A DNA stretch of 64,000 nucleotides from Silene noctiflora (taxonomy: Eukaryota; Streptophyta; Magnoliopsida; Caryophyllales; Caryophyllaceae): contig VHZZ01000146.1 in NCBI GenBank assembly GCA_009801015.1, positions 34,984-98,983 on the forward strand. The letters run 5' to 3'. The notes below the pieces were generated by a model, which did not search any database, was not told the DNA's origin, and saw nothing but the letters and a program-made list of their open reading frames with translations. The position numbers and the translations under genes were made by a program. Shown in pieces: positions 42,154 through 55,600 of this stretch. Within the stretch, counting starts at the first letter, position 1. Each line of letters begins with the position of its first letter.

Positions 42154-43660
42154 TGGTGCATTGTTTTTGCAAGTAGTACTTGAAATGGCGACAAGTAACA
42201 AACTTGTGACGTATTAGAAGTCACAATCTCCTTTCATTTTCATTCTAACATTATTTAAATCAATTGTAAGTGTCGATGTGTTACTATGGCTTCTGACTGT
42301 CATAGGCAAGAGTTTCTGCTGTATTTTATTATAACCTTTTTTGGTTGACAATCTATTGAATTATAAACATACATGAAAATAAAGGACATATTTAGATTTG
42401 ACAATTTCTTATTTAGTAGGACTGTAGACGAAAAATAGTTACCACAAATACTTCGCCATAATGAACAACGTTAGTGAAATTAATATGTTTTTATAATCTG
42501 TTTTACACTAAAGACTATTTTAAAATAGATTTACTATGAATCATTGGATGAACATTGTCATTGGCTTGAAGACACTTAAAGAAGCATAATTTAATCTAAA
42601 TGAGATCGTGAGAAAAATATCGACATTCAATGTATTTAATAATTTAAATTATAAAGAAAATTAATTGAAAACTTGCAAGGTTTTAGTATAAATGTTAGGA
42701 GATTATAGTGAAAACTAGTTAAAACGCATTAGGAAATCACTCTAATTACTAAATAGAATCGTACTACTAAATTTCACTCGTAAGTTCACTCTAATTGCTA
42801 CTGAATATCATTTGTATTGAAAATCTTATGTCTTACTCCTTCCGATTCTTTAGAAATGCCCCATATTCCATTTTGAGTATATTCAGCGGAATGACCCCTC
42901 TCTCATTTAGAGCATGCTTTTGTTGATAAAATGCTCCTACTTAATTGGAGAAACCCACCACCCCACTCATAAGTCACAACCTTTATCCTGGTGCAGTTGT
43001 ATATAAAATAATCGGACATTTTTAAAGAATCGGATAGAGTATATAATAAAGAATACTCTTATTTATACGAATACAAAGTAACATAATGATTGCTCTTTTT
43101 TAATTTGCATTGCTTTTATTTTAGTTAACTATTTTGAATCATTTCTTTTATAATGTTCACGAATAACAAATATAGAATGAACTTTCAACAATACAAAATA
43201 CTGAACGAATAAAAGCAAACATTCGTCCATTATAAACCCGACTCACAATTTACGGACTATACAACCAGTTGTAGAAGTTGTACGGTGTAGAATCTGAGCT
43301 TTATGTTAAAGAATACGAGCTTTATTATAAAGTATTGGATCTCATTCATTTACACATTAAAAATATGAATTTTGCATTTGCTCAGAAAAAATACATATAA
43401 GATCGGATTTTTATACCTTGATTGTACAATGCTTATATACAACTGGATGTATAATCCTATTTGTGCATTACTATTCCTACAATCGGATGATATTGAACCC
43501 GATACCGGATCCTCCCAAAAGCCCAAATCCCAGATCGGAGAAAAAAGATCCGTTAAATTCCCGCCTATTCTCACTCTCAAATTTCAAAATTCACACAATC
43601 AATTCAATTCCAGACTTTGAATGGTTGAACCATTTCTCTCTCTAACAACACACTGCAAAA
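42154..43660. other. Intergenic, upstream of CAP-D2
   Basis: About 1.5 kb, AT-rich, no gene or repeat recognised with confidence. A weak Stowaway-like end (CTCCTTCCGATTC) occurs near 42836. The last 200 bases probably contain the CAP-D2 promoter and leader. Confidence 0.45.
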
Positions 43661-46600
43661 ATGTCACCACAGTTCGTCTTCCCTCCAACCTTCTCCTCTC
43701 TCGAACAAAATATCGACACCGATAACGATACCGATAACCGTCTCACCGTTCTGCATCCTACCGCCGTCTCCTCCCTCCGCCCTTCCGATCTTGAAGAATT
43801 CGTTAAAGGTAATAACTCTTCCTCCTTCTCCTCCCAATCCCTAATTTTGAAACCCTAATTTCGCATTTCTCAACTCAATTTCCGTCAATTCGCGTAATTT
43901 TCAGGTGTGTCGTTTGATTTATCCGATAAGGAATTGTTCTGCATCGAAGAACAAGAGGTTTTCGATCGAGTTTATTCTTTAGTCAAGTGTTTTTCTTCTC
44001 TTACCCCGGCTTGTAAGTTTAATCTTGTCGAAAGTCTGCGATCGAATTTCAGTGTTCTTCTTCCGAATGTTGATTCACTTTCTCGTACTTCGCATTCTCC
44101 TCACGATGATGATGACGGTGATGGTAATCATAATTTTGCGGTGCTTGAACGGGTGGCTTCGCATCGTAATGCTTTTAAAATCTATACGTTTTTCCTCATT
44201 CATGTGGTGCTCACGGAGGAATCCGGTAGTAATTCTAGCAATACAGCTAAAGTAAGCTCCTTTTTCGATGTTTATTTAACTTGGGTAATACTGATTTTAG
44301 ATTTAATAGTCTAGGTACAAATCAATGTTTTTTAAAGAGCTCTACTATATGAAAATCAAGTATGGTTGTTTGTAGTGCTGCAAAACCCGAGCTTTAGATG
44401 TTTTTAGTTAGTTAGTTACTACGTCATGCATAATTAGTAGTCTATCATATGCTCTACATTCATTGTCGATAACACGAGTACAATTCACATTAGCAAACCC
44501 AAATCATTTCGGAACATAGGGTTGTTATCTTGTAGTTAGTGTACTATGTACTTTTGGCTAGCTTTTTTGCAAATTTTCCTCATTCATGTTGAAATTGAAT
44601 TGTAATCCTAGATATGCTGCAGAAGTTGTGGCTCTTTTTTATGGTTTACATGGAACTTTTTTTTCTCTAGGAAAGTCAGAGTTTTAGTCGGTCACAAGTT
44701 GCAACCCAGAAACTAAGCACATGAATTGTTAGATTTTGTAAATTTGACCAACCGAGTCTCATATTTTATACCATCTTGTGTATGCCATGGTTCATTCTAA
44801 TAGTGCAAACTTTGAAGCTTTAAATGAGTGTAATTTCCAAGTAGTGGTGACTTTTGTAATGCACATCAATGCTTTTCGCTGTACGCGATGGTTTTTGTTT
44901 GTAGTTTTGTATGCTCAAATCATGTTCTTGAAATGTCAGCTTTTTCTATTGTACAAGAATTATGGTTCCTCGTTAACATGTAGGTTATGGTCAGTTCTAG
45001 AAACTAGAATTGGATTCATGGTAGTTAGGCGTATTGAATTGGACCCTAAGGAGTCATTTGGCCTGTGGTTAGAGCTGAGGAATCTATCTGGAAGCAACTA
45101 GTTGAGAAATGTGCCTGCTGTGTTAGAATAGATTACTATGCCTTTGAATCTAGGAATCTGTATTTTGTAGTTTATGGTCATGGTAATGCGGCCTTTACAT
45201 TTCATGATGAACGATTTTAATTTTCTCGTTTGACTTAGACGGCAGCTAACAGTCGCAAGAAAATAACGGTAAATGCATGGAATTGGGAAGGACAACGAGG
45301 TCGGATCCTGAATTTGATTGCGAATTCACTAGAGATCAACCTGTCATTGCTATTTGGATCCTCAGATCCGGATGAGAATTACCTGTCTTTCCTTACCAAG
45401 TGAGTTATTGATGGCAGTAAATGATTTCATTTTGCAGTTCTATCTTAGTAATCTCTATGACACTATTTAATTTCTCATGTTTAGGAATGCATTTCTGTTG
45501 TTTGAGAATGCCGCAGTATTGAAAGATTCTGATGCAAAGGATGCTTTATGTCGCATTATTGGGACTTGTGCTACCAAGTATCACTACTTAGCACAATCGT
45601 CTGCCTCAATCATGCATATGCTCCACAAGTATGATTTTGTTGTCACTTCGATGGCTGATGCAGTGGCTGGGGCTGAGAAGAAATTTGCTGATGGTAGCTT
45701 GGCAATATCGCTTATAAGAGAGATCGGAAGAACGAATCCAAAGGACTACACTAAGGACATTGCAGGCGCTGAAAACATAGGGCGCTTTATAGTCGAGCTC
45801 TCTGAGAGGTTGCCTAAGTTAGTGTCAACCAATATTGGCGTTCTAGTCCCGCATTTTGGCGGGGAATCTTACAAAATTAGGAACTCACTTGTGGCGGTGC
45901 TAGGGAAATTGGTTTCTAAGGCATTTAAAGATGAAGATGTTGACATGAGCTCAAAGTCTTCTCGGTTGAGAACGAAGCAGGCTATGCTTGAAATATTGAT
46001 GGAGCGTTGTCGTGACGTGTCTGCTTATACAAGAAGTAAGGTGCTTCAGGTGTGGTCTGAGCTGTGTGAAGAGCATGTAGTTTCAATTGGTCTGTGGAAT
46101 GAACTGGCAGCAGTTGCTGCTGGGAGGTTGGAAGACAAGGCTACTATAGTTAGAAAAGCTGCTTTAAATCTGCTTATTGTAATGTTGCAGCATAATCCTT
46201 TTGGGCCTCAACTACGGATAGCATCTTTTGAAGCAACACTGGACCAATACAAGAAGAAGTTGAGTTCTTTTCAACCAGAAGTACAAGCAGAAAATGGGGA
46301 AGCTGATCATTTGAATCCTGAGAATGACTCTTCTAATGTAGACGGGGAAATTGATCAGATAAACTCTGAGAATCAAACCTCTGATGGGGATGGAGAAATT
46401 GATCAAGCAATTTCTGAAGACAGGACTGAAGACCAGCCTAATAGCTTAACTGATAGCTACTTGTCCCAGGTTGAGAAAGATAAGGATGATTCTGTTCCAG
46501 ATGTTGGCAATTTGGAGCAAACCAGGGCTCTAGTTGCTTCTCTTGAAGCTGGCTTGACCTTTTCCAAGTGCATATCAGCTACCATGCCAACCCTGGTTCA

Positions 46601-49600
46601 ACTAATGGCTTCGTCTTCAGCTGCAGACGTGGAAAACACAATACTGTTACTTATGAGGTGCAGACAGTTTCAGATTGATGGATCAGAATCCTGTCTACGT
46701 AAAATGCTGCCGCTAGTACGTTTTTATATTATATCACATAGTAATACAACATGGCTTAGCTCACTGTTTAAGCAATCCAATTGTTATTTTTCTGCTTTTC
46801 AGGTATTTTCTCAGGATAAGTCCATCTATGAAGCTGTAGAGAATGCTTTCATTACAATATACATTACCAGAAACTCACTGGAAACTGCTAAAAATCTGTT
46901 GACTCTTGCCATAGATTCAAACATCGGAGATCTTGCAGCCCTGGAATCTGTAATTGCTGCCTTAGTGTTTAAAGGGGATATATCTTCTGGAATGGTACTT
47001 GAGCTGTTTATCTTTGAATAATATGTTGCACAAAATGATGTTAAATTAGAACCTTACCATCATGCTCACAATTACGGGCTGATCCACATATTTGAATTCT
47101 AATCAAAATCCCATGTTCATGTTTACTTTCAGATTTCAGCTTTGTGGGACTTCTTTTGCTTTAACGTCCCAAAAACAACAGCAGAGCAGTGCCGTGGCGC
47201 CTTAGCTGTTCTTTGTATGGCGGCAAAGTCATCAAGTAGAATTCTGAGCTCTCATCTACAGGACATAATTGATATTGGGTTTGGCCGATGGGCAAAAGTA
47301 GACCCTCTTCTGGCAAGGACAGCATGTGTTGCTCTTCAGAGGTTATCTGAAGAAGATAGGAAAAAGCTTCTAGCTAGCAATGGGAGCCGTATTTTCAGTA
47401 CATTAGAGAGTCTAATTGCTGGTTCTTGGTTGCCGGATAACATCTGGTATACTGCTACAGATAAAGCAGTCGGTGCTATCTATACTCTTCATCCAGCCCC
47501 AGAAAGTTTTGCTGCCAGGATAGTAAAAAAATATCAAAGTTCTGTATTCCATCGTGGTGAATCTGGTGATTTAGAGCATGAAATGGATGATGGAACTGGT
47601 CATGGGCCCACTACTGTTCAAGTTGGAAAACTAGGGAGATGTCTCTTCCTTATAAGCCATGTTGCCATGCATCAGTTAGTATATATTGAATCTTGTGTTA
47701 GAAAGATTCAGAAACAGAAGGCAAAGAAGGATAGACAGGAATCTGAATCTACCATTGTCGATGGTACTGGTTCAACACTTAACGCAGAAAAGGTGAGGTT
47801 TAGACATTGTGGATTTGTAAGATACTTAGTTCCTTGTTTAGAATGTGTTTTATGAATAACATTGTTGAGTAATATATAACTTCTATTTCGTCAAGTCTAC
47901 TGGTGATCATTGCTAATTTACAATTGATCAATGCTAATTTACAGGATGGTGGTATAAATGCTGAACTAGGTGTTGCTGCCTCAGAGGATGCAATACTCGA
48001 TTCACTAGCAGACAGGGCAGAGAAAGAGATATTATCTTGTGGTTCACACGAAAAGAACTTGCTTGGATATTGTGCACCTTTTCTCTCAAAGATTTGTAGA
48101 AACTTTAGTTTGATGCAAAAGGCAAGTCCGATTTCTCTGTAGTTTATATTATGTAGTTGTTGCTATGATTTTCAATGAATTGAAGACCATGATAAAATAA
48201 GGGAAAGAGTGGACAATAATATTTGCAAATGAAGTTCTTTTGTTTAAACATGAGGTTGGCAGAATGTTACGTCTCCATGGTCAAGGTTTTTTTTTGTTAC
48301 AATAAAATTGTGTCAAATTGATAAACTGCATTATTATCTCATTTCCCTTTAATAAAGAGGGTAGTGTAGCTTTTTATCCATTCAAAATCTTCTTGCTGAT
48401 GTTTCTAGTTTTTCTTTTTTTGTAGAATCCGGAACTACAGGCAGCAGCTATGCTTGCTTTATGTCGTTTTATGATTGTTGATGCAGCTTTTTGGTAAGAA
48501 CGGGGTGCATGAGTGCAGTGTGCATATGCTTTCTGTTGTCGTTTGTTTACTATGCAATAGACAACTTCACTGAAACTTCGATTTGTTTGGCGTAAACAGT
48601 GAAGTCAATCTCCAGCTACTCTTTACAGTTGTGGAGAGTGCAGCATCAGAAACCGTTCGATCAAATTGCACAATTGCTCTTGGAGATCTGGCAGTTCGCT
48701 TTCCCAATTTGGTGGAGCCATGGACAGAGAACATGTATGCTAGATTGCATGATCCTTCAGCATCCGTGAGAAAAAATGCTGTTTTGGTGCTTTCTCATCT
48801 GATATTAAATGACATGATGAAGGTATGGACTATAAATAAGCAACTACTTTGTTTGTATTCATATCTTAATGGGCTAAACCGCTAAAGCGTCTGATGGGTC
48901 ATGTGTGAAACAGGTCAAGGGTCACATAAACGAAATGGCTGCGAGAATAGAGGATGAAGATGAAAGAATCGCAAACCTAGCTAAGCTCTTTTTTACCGAG
49001 TTATCTAAAAAGGGTAATTTATGATTCATGTTCATAAAATCAAGCGATTCCTTGGGTTTTTGTAAAAGCTAAATAGGAAAACGTATTACTTGAACTAAAA
49101 AGATGATTTTTGCAATTTTTTCAGGATCAAATCCTATATATAATCTACTTCCTGATATTCTTGGCAAGCTTTCCAGTCAAAACTTGGGCAAGGACTCATT
49201 CTGCAACATTATGCAATTTTTGATTGGTTCCATTAAGAAGGTACAATCTTTCCCTTCAATTTGGCTGTTATATTTTTTTTTGTCTGCATCTTTTGAATCA
49301 GTATATGTATGTGTCTATACTCTATATACACATATTTGATGCTCTCTTTCCAATTTTTGTTAGGATAAGCAAATGGAGGGCTTGGTTGAAAAGCTTTGCA
49401 ACCGGTTCAATGGGGTCACTGGTACGTTCGGCTTAGATATCCATAAATTCTGATCTCTTTGTCTAGCATTCTGTATTAAATAGATTCTGATTTGTTGCAC
49501 TTAATCTTTTTGTCGCTTTAAAGCAACATTTTAACAGTCACAATTTTATTTGGAAGGTTCACTACGTAGTTGATGATTACCTTTATGACACTATGTGCAT

Positions 49601-51385
49601 TCTGTCTGATTTGAGATTAGTTATACTCACAGTTCTCCTTTACCGCTTGCCATGGTTTTCATGATGGATCACTTTTGTTGCAGATTGCAGTCAGTGGGAA
49701 TGTCTCGCATATTGCCTTTCTCAGTTGGCCTTCACTGATAAAGGAATGAAAAAGCTTATAGAGTCATTTAAAGCTTACGAACATGCCTTATGTGAGGATT
49801 CTGTGATGGACCATTTCAGAAATATAATAAACAAGGTACAGCTAGTGTGTCAAATGCTTGTGTGCTGGTTTTTTTATTCAACTATTTTCTGTATTCTTGA
49901 TGCATATGCCATTAAATGGACTTAAATCAGGCTAAGAAGTTTGCAAAGCCTGATCTGAAATCATCCATTGAAGAATTTGAGGAAAAACTCAATAAGTTTC
50001 ACTTGGAGAAAAAGGAGCAGGAAATCACCGCAAGAAATGCACAAGCTCACAGAAACAAAATTGGCAGCTTAGAAGGATTTCTAGTTGCTGACAAGGTTAA
50101 GGAAGAAAAAACAGTTGATTCAATAACTGAAGGTATTCGTTCTATACCCTGGCCAGCTGTAAGCATTGCATTACACTGCTTTTTTGTACATCCCTTTCTG
50201 TAATTTCAACACCTCTTTTCATATTCTTGTGATCATATAAGCCTCGTTAAAATATTCGCCATTTCCATTCCAAAGATGGATGTGCCTTTTGCATATTCAT
50301 GCTATGCTGTTTTGATCAATGGCATGTGCTTGTTATTCTATGATTATATTTGTACATGGCTGTGCTGAATTATTAAATCTGTCATTTCCTTGTCCATGCT
50401 CTAATATCAGTTCAAGTGAAGTATTAATTTGACGAGCACAGGATTCAAGGGTATTGGAACCATATTTGAATTTATTAAATCTGTCATTTCCTTGTCCATG
50501 CTCTAATATCAGTTCAAGCATTAATTTGACGAGCACAGGATTCAAGGGTATTGGAACCATATTTGTGTTGCATCATTATCCTCCCTGATTTCTTCCCGTC
50601 CTGCCTTACTACTGAGTATACACACAACGGAATGTGGATCTGGTCCTTTAATTTTCTGCTATGAATCACACTGCATGCCCTATACTTCCGTGCTCATAGT
50701 ATTAGTAATTTGGAGAATTTTCTGACATGTCTTCTCTTTTAGACGAAATAGATGGTGAGTCAAGCGATCTTTCTACTCAAGAATCTTGTGTGAAAGATGT
50801 TACTAAATCAAAAGGTGATGAGACGGAGGATCATTCCACTTTATCAAGTGAAAGGACACAGGAGCGAGCTAGTGGTGATGAGACAGAGGATCATTCCACT
50901 TTATCAAGTGAAGTGACACAGGAGGGAGCTAGTGGGGATGAAGTCCAGTCACCAGCAGTTATTCCTAGAGCTGGTAGTTTGTACTACAATCTTATGTGTC
51001 CTATCACCATACCGCTTCTTGCAAGGCTAACACTTCTTTGTTTTGTCCAGGCAAGTCAAAATCCAGAGCCAGTAAACTGAGATCAAAAGATCAAAATGGT
51101 GTTAGCGCAGCATCTGTCACGACTAGAATTACAAGGTCAAAACGAAGGTCAGCATTCCATTTCATTTGATCTTTCTGTTTCAATTTTCACCTCTCTTTTG
51201 TCTAATATTGCATCTGTGTAAGCTTCAGATTATTTGTTGCATTTCTGAATGTTTTGTCGAATTGCATTCCTCCAAATAAGTGAATTAGAAAGTTGTGTGT
51301 TTGTATAATACACTATCTTTTCCCTCTTCTTTAATTTTGGTTAGCAATTCGACTCATGAATAAAGCTGATGTTGGCTGCAGGTAA
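43661..51385 (+). CDS. CAPD2: Condensin complex subunit 1 (CAP-D2)
   Basis: Seventeen exons: 43661-43808, 43905-44251, 45239-45399, 45485-46715, 46803-46994, 47133-47792, 47945-48121, 48426-48493, 48600-48822, 48914-49013, 49125-49240, 49364-49421, 49684-49835, 49931-50132, 50743-50973, 51051-51147 and 51382-51385, giving 1388 residues, near the plant size of about 1396. It is the HEAT-repeat, non-SMC subunit of condensin I that compacts mitotic chromosomes. Recognisable blocks: TAANSRKKITVNAWNWEGQ, LCRIIGTCATKYHYL, NPELQAAAMLALCRFMIVDAAFCEVNLQLLF and TVVESAASETVRSNCTIALGDLAVRFPNLVEPWT with MYARLHDPSASVRKNAVLVLSHLILNDMMKVKGH, the signature Cnd1 region. Exon 7 ends at a GC donor (48122), all other donors are GT. 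The C-terminus is basic (ITRSKRR). Two acidic internal tandem repeats occur (see findings). Confidence 0.93.
50371..50566. repeat. About 100-bp tandem duplication in CAP-D2 intron 14
   Basis: A unit starting TATTAAATCTGTCATTTCCT (50371) is repeated from 50473. The copies differ mainly by about six bases lost in the second. Near-identity points to a recent event. Confidence 0.88.
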
Positions 51386-51632
51386 CACCAGAGGTAATTT
51401 ACAAGCTACCTGTATGGAGGAAATGACGCGTCTCTGAAGCTAGCTTAGTTAGCATGTCTGTTGTATTAACCTGTTTTGCTCGTAGTTTGGAATAGGCTCG
51501 TCTTAAGGCTAACCATTTCCTGCTGGCCTGAGTCACTAATGTACATAATAGTATGTTCTATATTTAAGAACTAAGATCGACTTTGCAGTTAAGTTTTTGT
51601 AAGAATGTTGTATGTCAATTTGAGGTTTGTGT

Positions 51633-51681
51633 ATGCGACTAAGTGTGCGTTTTGTAATGCGACTAAGTGTGCGTTTTGTTA
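51633..51681. repeat. 25-bp direct repeat downstream of CAP-D2
   Basis: TGCGACTAAGTGTGCGTTTT occurs twice (51633 and 51658) with a period of 25. It lies about 250 bases past the stop codon, probably in the 3' untranslated region. Confidence 0.85.
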
Positions 51682-51907
51682 ATAAAAAAAAAAAACACTT
51701 CTTAAGGGAGGTGAAGATATTTATTGATAAATAAATCGTAAAATAAAAACTCAGGACAAAAAGAAAACGCAAGTTTTTGTTTAGACGGGACTATTTTCAT
51801 CTGAAATAATAAGACAAGATTATGAGAAATATGACCATAATGGTCCAACTTTGATAGGTTATGGCGATTTTTTCTCAAAAGTAGTCATATTTGCCTTTAC
51901 CTATAGA

Positions 51908-52307
51908 TAGACCTGGCAAAAGTAACCCAACCTGAAAAGGCTGACCCGAGATCCGAAATGACCCGAACTACATCACCCGAATGTGACCCGAAAACCCGAA
52001 CAGACCCAACCCGACCCGAACATGACCCAAACTTTTGACCCGTAACTGACCCAACCCGAAAATGATCCGGTTCTGAAAACACCCAACCCGAAAATGACCC
52101 GACAAAACATAACTCTACTTGAACCGAAAGAACTTGAAATGACCTTTTCTCTCTTATTCATTGACCCGAAAATGACCCGACCCATACTCGAAACTGACCC
52201 GACGAACAAACCCGAAATGACCCGAGGCGACCCGAAATCAATGAAAGACCCAAACCCGACCCAACCCGAACCCGACCCCGACCCGTTGACCCGATTTGTC
52301 AGGTCTA
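51908..52307. mobile_element. hAT-type CGGGTC element (copy C)
   Basis: It starts TAGACCTGGCAAAAGTAACC and ends in the complement of TAGACCTGACAAATCGGG. A perfect 8-bp duplication CCTATAGA flanks it (51900-51907, 52308-52315). The body is a degenerate array of GACCCGAA. 400 bp, non-coding. It lies between CAP-D2 and the lyase gene, ending about 330 bases before the lyase start codon. Confidence 0.9.
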
Positions 52308-52635
52308 CCTATAGAGTGATCTCAAAGCTTCGCCTTATTATTTCAACGAAAATAATCCGTCTCTAGAGACCTAGACAAAAGAAAAAGAGGATGAACCCGT
52401 AACAAGGGAGACTAAATTTGGCATAATCTTTCTGAACAACACTTCACAGTCAAGGTGCTGTTAATTCGCAGAAAATCTGCAGAATCATTCTCAACTAAAT
52501 TTCGAATCTGTTATCCTCCACATACATTTACCCATCAAAGTTTTCATCTTTTTCTTTTGAAAGTAATAAAGTTCTGATTTTTTATTAACCCATAAATTGG
52601 CAACATCACAATCATCAATTGTACCATAAACCCTA

Positions 52636-55600
52636 ATGAAAATGGCAGCTTCTCTTTCTCTCAAACCTTGCTTTTCTTCTCTCTCTTCTGACTTTACCTC
52701 CCATGTAAGCTTTCCCTTAATTGTTTGATTAATCTATTTATCAGTGATCATTTTGAATCATTCCATTCAGTAAGTCTTGCTTAAAACCGTCTTAATTTTT
52801 AACTGTCTTAATCAAGAATTTGTGACATTTCAGAAGTTTTCATATGATGCTGTTTTATTGTTTCAGGGTTTTTCATCTGGGATTTATCCCACTAGAGTAG
52901 GCTTCAATTCCCCAATTCTTACTGATAAGAAAAGGGCAGTTGAGGTTAATTGTTTAGGTGAGAAAGGTAAAGGAATGGATATGAAAGCTGCTGCATTGGT
53001 GGACACTGTTGCGGATTGTTTTAATGGTGTGTTTTTTTAGTCAAAATTTGTATCTTTCTATCATTTACTTACCTTCTCTATTCTTCGTTACATATTTTAA
53101 TCAAAGGTAAACAAATGATTGGGACGGAGAGAGTAATTTATGGGTTTTCTGTGTAAATTTGGACTTCCCTCGACGCTGCCTAGCTGAAATTCTCACTGGG
53201 TTATTGATCCTTTTGTGTTTATGAGTTCCATTTGAGTATGAAGGTTTGTGCTTCTTGTGCTAAATGTATGATTTAGTATTTTACTTGGGAATTTTTTGGA
53301 AATGATTTAGAATTGGAGAATACAGAGCCAAGTGTTTCGACATTGTTGATGAATTTTGAAAGCAACATTGATCCTTTTGGTGCAATGAGTACACCTCTTT
53401 ATCAGACAGCCACATTTAAGCAGGTAGGCTTTGAGAGTTGCCATTACAACTACATTATTTACAGCATGGTCATTTTTATCCTTTCCTCTTGTTTACCCTT
53501 AACATAATAGGTCTCTATCGCTTATTATGTAAATTAGAGTTCTGAATAGTTTTTCTTCACACTGTCATAGCATTACTTCAGTCAAGTTTTGATGTCAGTT
53601 TGTGAATCACGGATACCATTTTGAGTTGGAGATAGGTGTCTTTGTATTGCTATGAGCCTTTCATATTAGACACTTTTTTTTGGTTTTGGGAGTTTCATAT
53701 TCAATGCTTTTTTTATACCGTTGTCCCTTGAAATCGACAATCTTCTATTTTTTCACTCATGATGTTGGATAACTGAGTTTAGAGTCCCTGTTAGACATCT
53801 CTTTTGCTCTTGGATTCTCTTCCTTCTCTAACATTTTTCTATTTTGTATTTGTCAACTTCAATAACCCATAACTAGCCATCAGCACTAGAAATGGGTCCT
53901 TATGATTATACAAGGAGCGGTAATCCTACACGTGATGTTCTGGAAAGGTAATTCATTTACTTATTTTACTTTTCCTAGCATGTTTATTATTATCTTTTTG
54001 TTTTGTGTACAAGATGTAATATTTATCACTATCAAAGGCCATTAAAGACAATTAGACTCTCTATGTTGCAGGCTCCTGGCACAACTAGATAAGGCTGACC
54101 GAGCATTATGCTTTACTAGTGGAATGGCGGCACTTGCTGCTGTTGCTCATCTGGTCGGCACTGGTATTCTTTTTACTGCACTATGTTGAAGTGCAAGTAG
54201 GTGATACATATAGTTAAAAAGGAAAGAAAATACCATCTTAAATGTTCCATTATTGTACTTTGTAAATTACTTTAGTTAACTAGGCGATTTGTGATGCTCT
54301 AAAGAACCTAATTGTGTATGTAGCATCTAGCGGCTATTGTGAGAATACATGTTCTCCAGTTACTATTTTGTCTTGAATTTTATTTTATTTGTAGTGGTAA
54401 TGCGGTCATGTTCTTAGCTTCGTTCTTCTGTGTTCTAGGCCAAGAGATTGTTGCTGGAGATGATATCTATGGCGGATCTGATCGATTATTGTCACGAGTT
54501 CTCCCAAAGACAGGAGTTGTTGTGAAGTTAGTATTTTTGCATTCCTGTCAAGTCTCATGTATCAGCTATGGCTTGCTTTGATCTGACTGATCCAATTGTC
54601 GATAATTATGTAGACGTGTGGATGCTACTAACTTAGATGAAGTTGCAGCTGCTATTGGTCCTTGGACAAAGCTTGTTTGGCTAGAGAGTCCTACCAATCC
54701 TCGACAAATGATCTGTGATATTCGTGTAAGTCACAGTGTAACACCCTGTACAGAAATTCAGTTGCTACTTCCTCGTAATTGATAAGATGCTTCTTTGAGC
54801 AACATTCAACTCTATTCCTTAGATAAGAAGTAAATGGCTTAGGGATCTGGGTAAGGTGTCAAGGCATTATCTTGATTTAGATGCATGGGAGCCACCGTAC
54901 ATGTTCTATTCTACTTTGCTCTTGTCAGTGATATAATTTGTTTCTGTTATCGAAAATATGTGTTTCTTATTGTATTTTAGACCTCGAGCATGAAATAGCC
55001 TACATGAAACTATGAAAATGAAGGAGAAAGGAATTAAAGACTATCAAATTGTGTACAAATGGGTCACAAGCACCCTTCATAATTATCTCTTACTGCTTGA
55101 AAACCATAGAACCATAGTTGAGTACTTGCCAAATTTGAGAGTCGTTAGGAAATTTACGTATTAGCTACATGAATCAATTCTACCCTAAACTCGTCTCTCT
55201 TTGTTGCTCTTCTGTTGGTTCCGAAGTAATACTACAAAGATTAATAAATAACTAATGATTGAACATAGGATTTTGTTCTTCATAAAAGGAAATTAGCTCT
55301 TCCTGGGCACCTTGATTGTGATAGCTAAATATCTGAGTTTGATTAATTGGTACTTCAGAAAATTTCGGAGATGGCTCATGCACATGGTGCTCTTGTATTA
55401 GTGGACAACAGCATTATGTCTCCAGTTTTATCGCGACCACTAGAACTTGGTGCAGGTAGCCGTTTATTACCTGTAGCTTTTATTAATTTTCATTCTATAT
55501 TCTTCAGTTACTCATTGAGCTTTTGCTCTTGCTCTTTCCCACTTCATGAATGGTGGACAGATATTGTGATGCATTCTGCTACTAAATTTATATCTGGGCA

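Noticed and set aside
44778-45101. 107-codon frame within CAP-D2 intron 2
   Set aside because: Intronic, no family similarity, and conserved exon 3 continues correctly from exon 2 without it.
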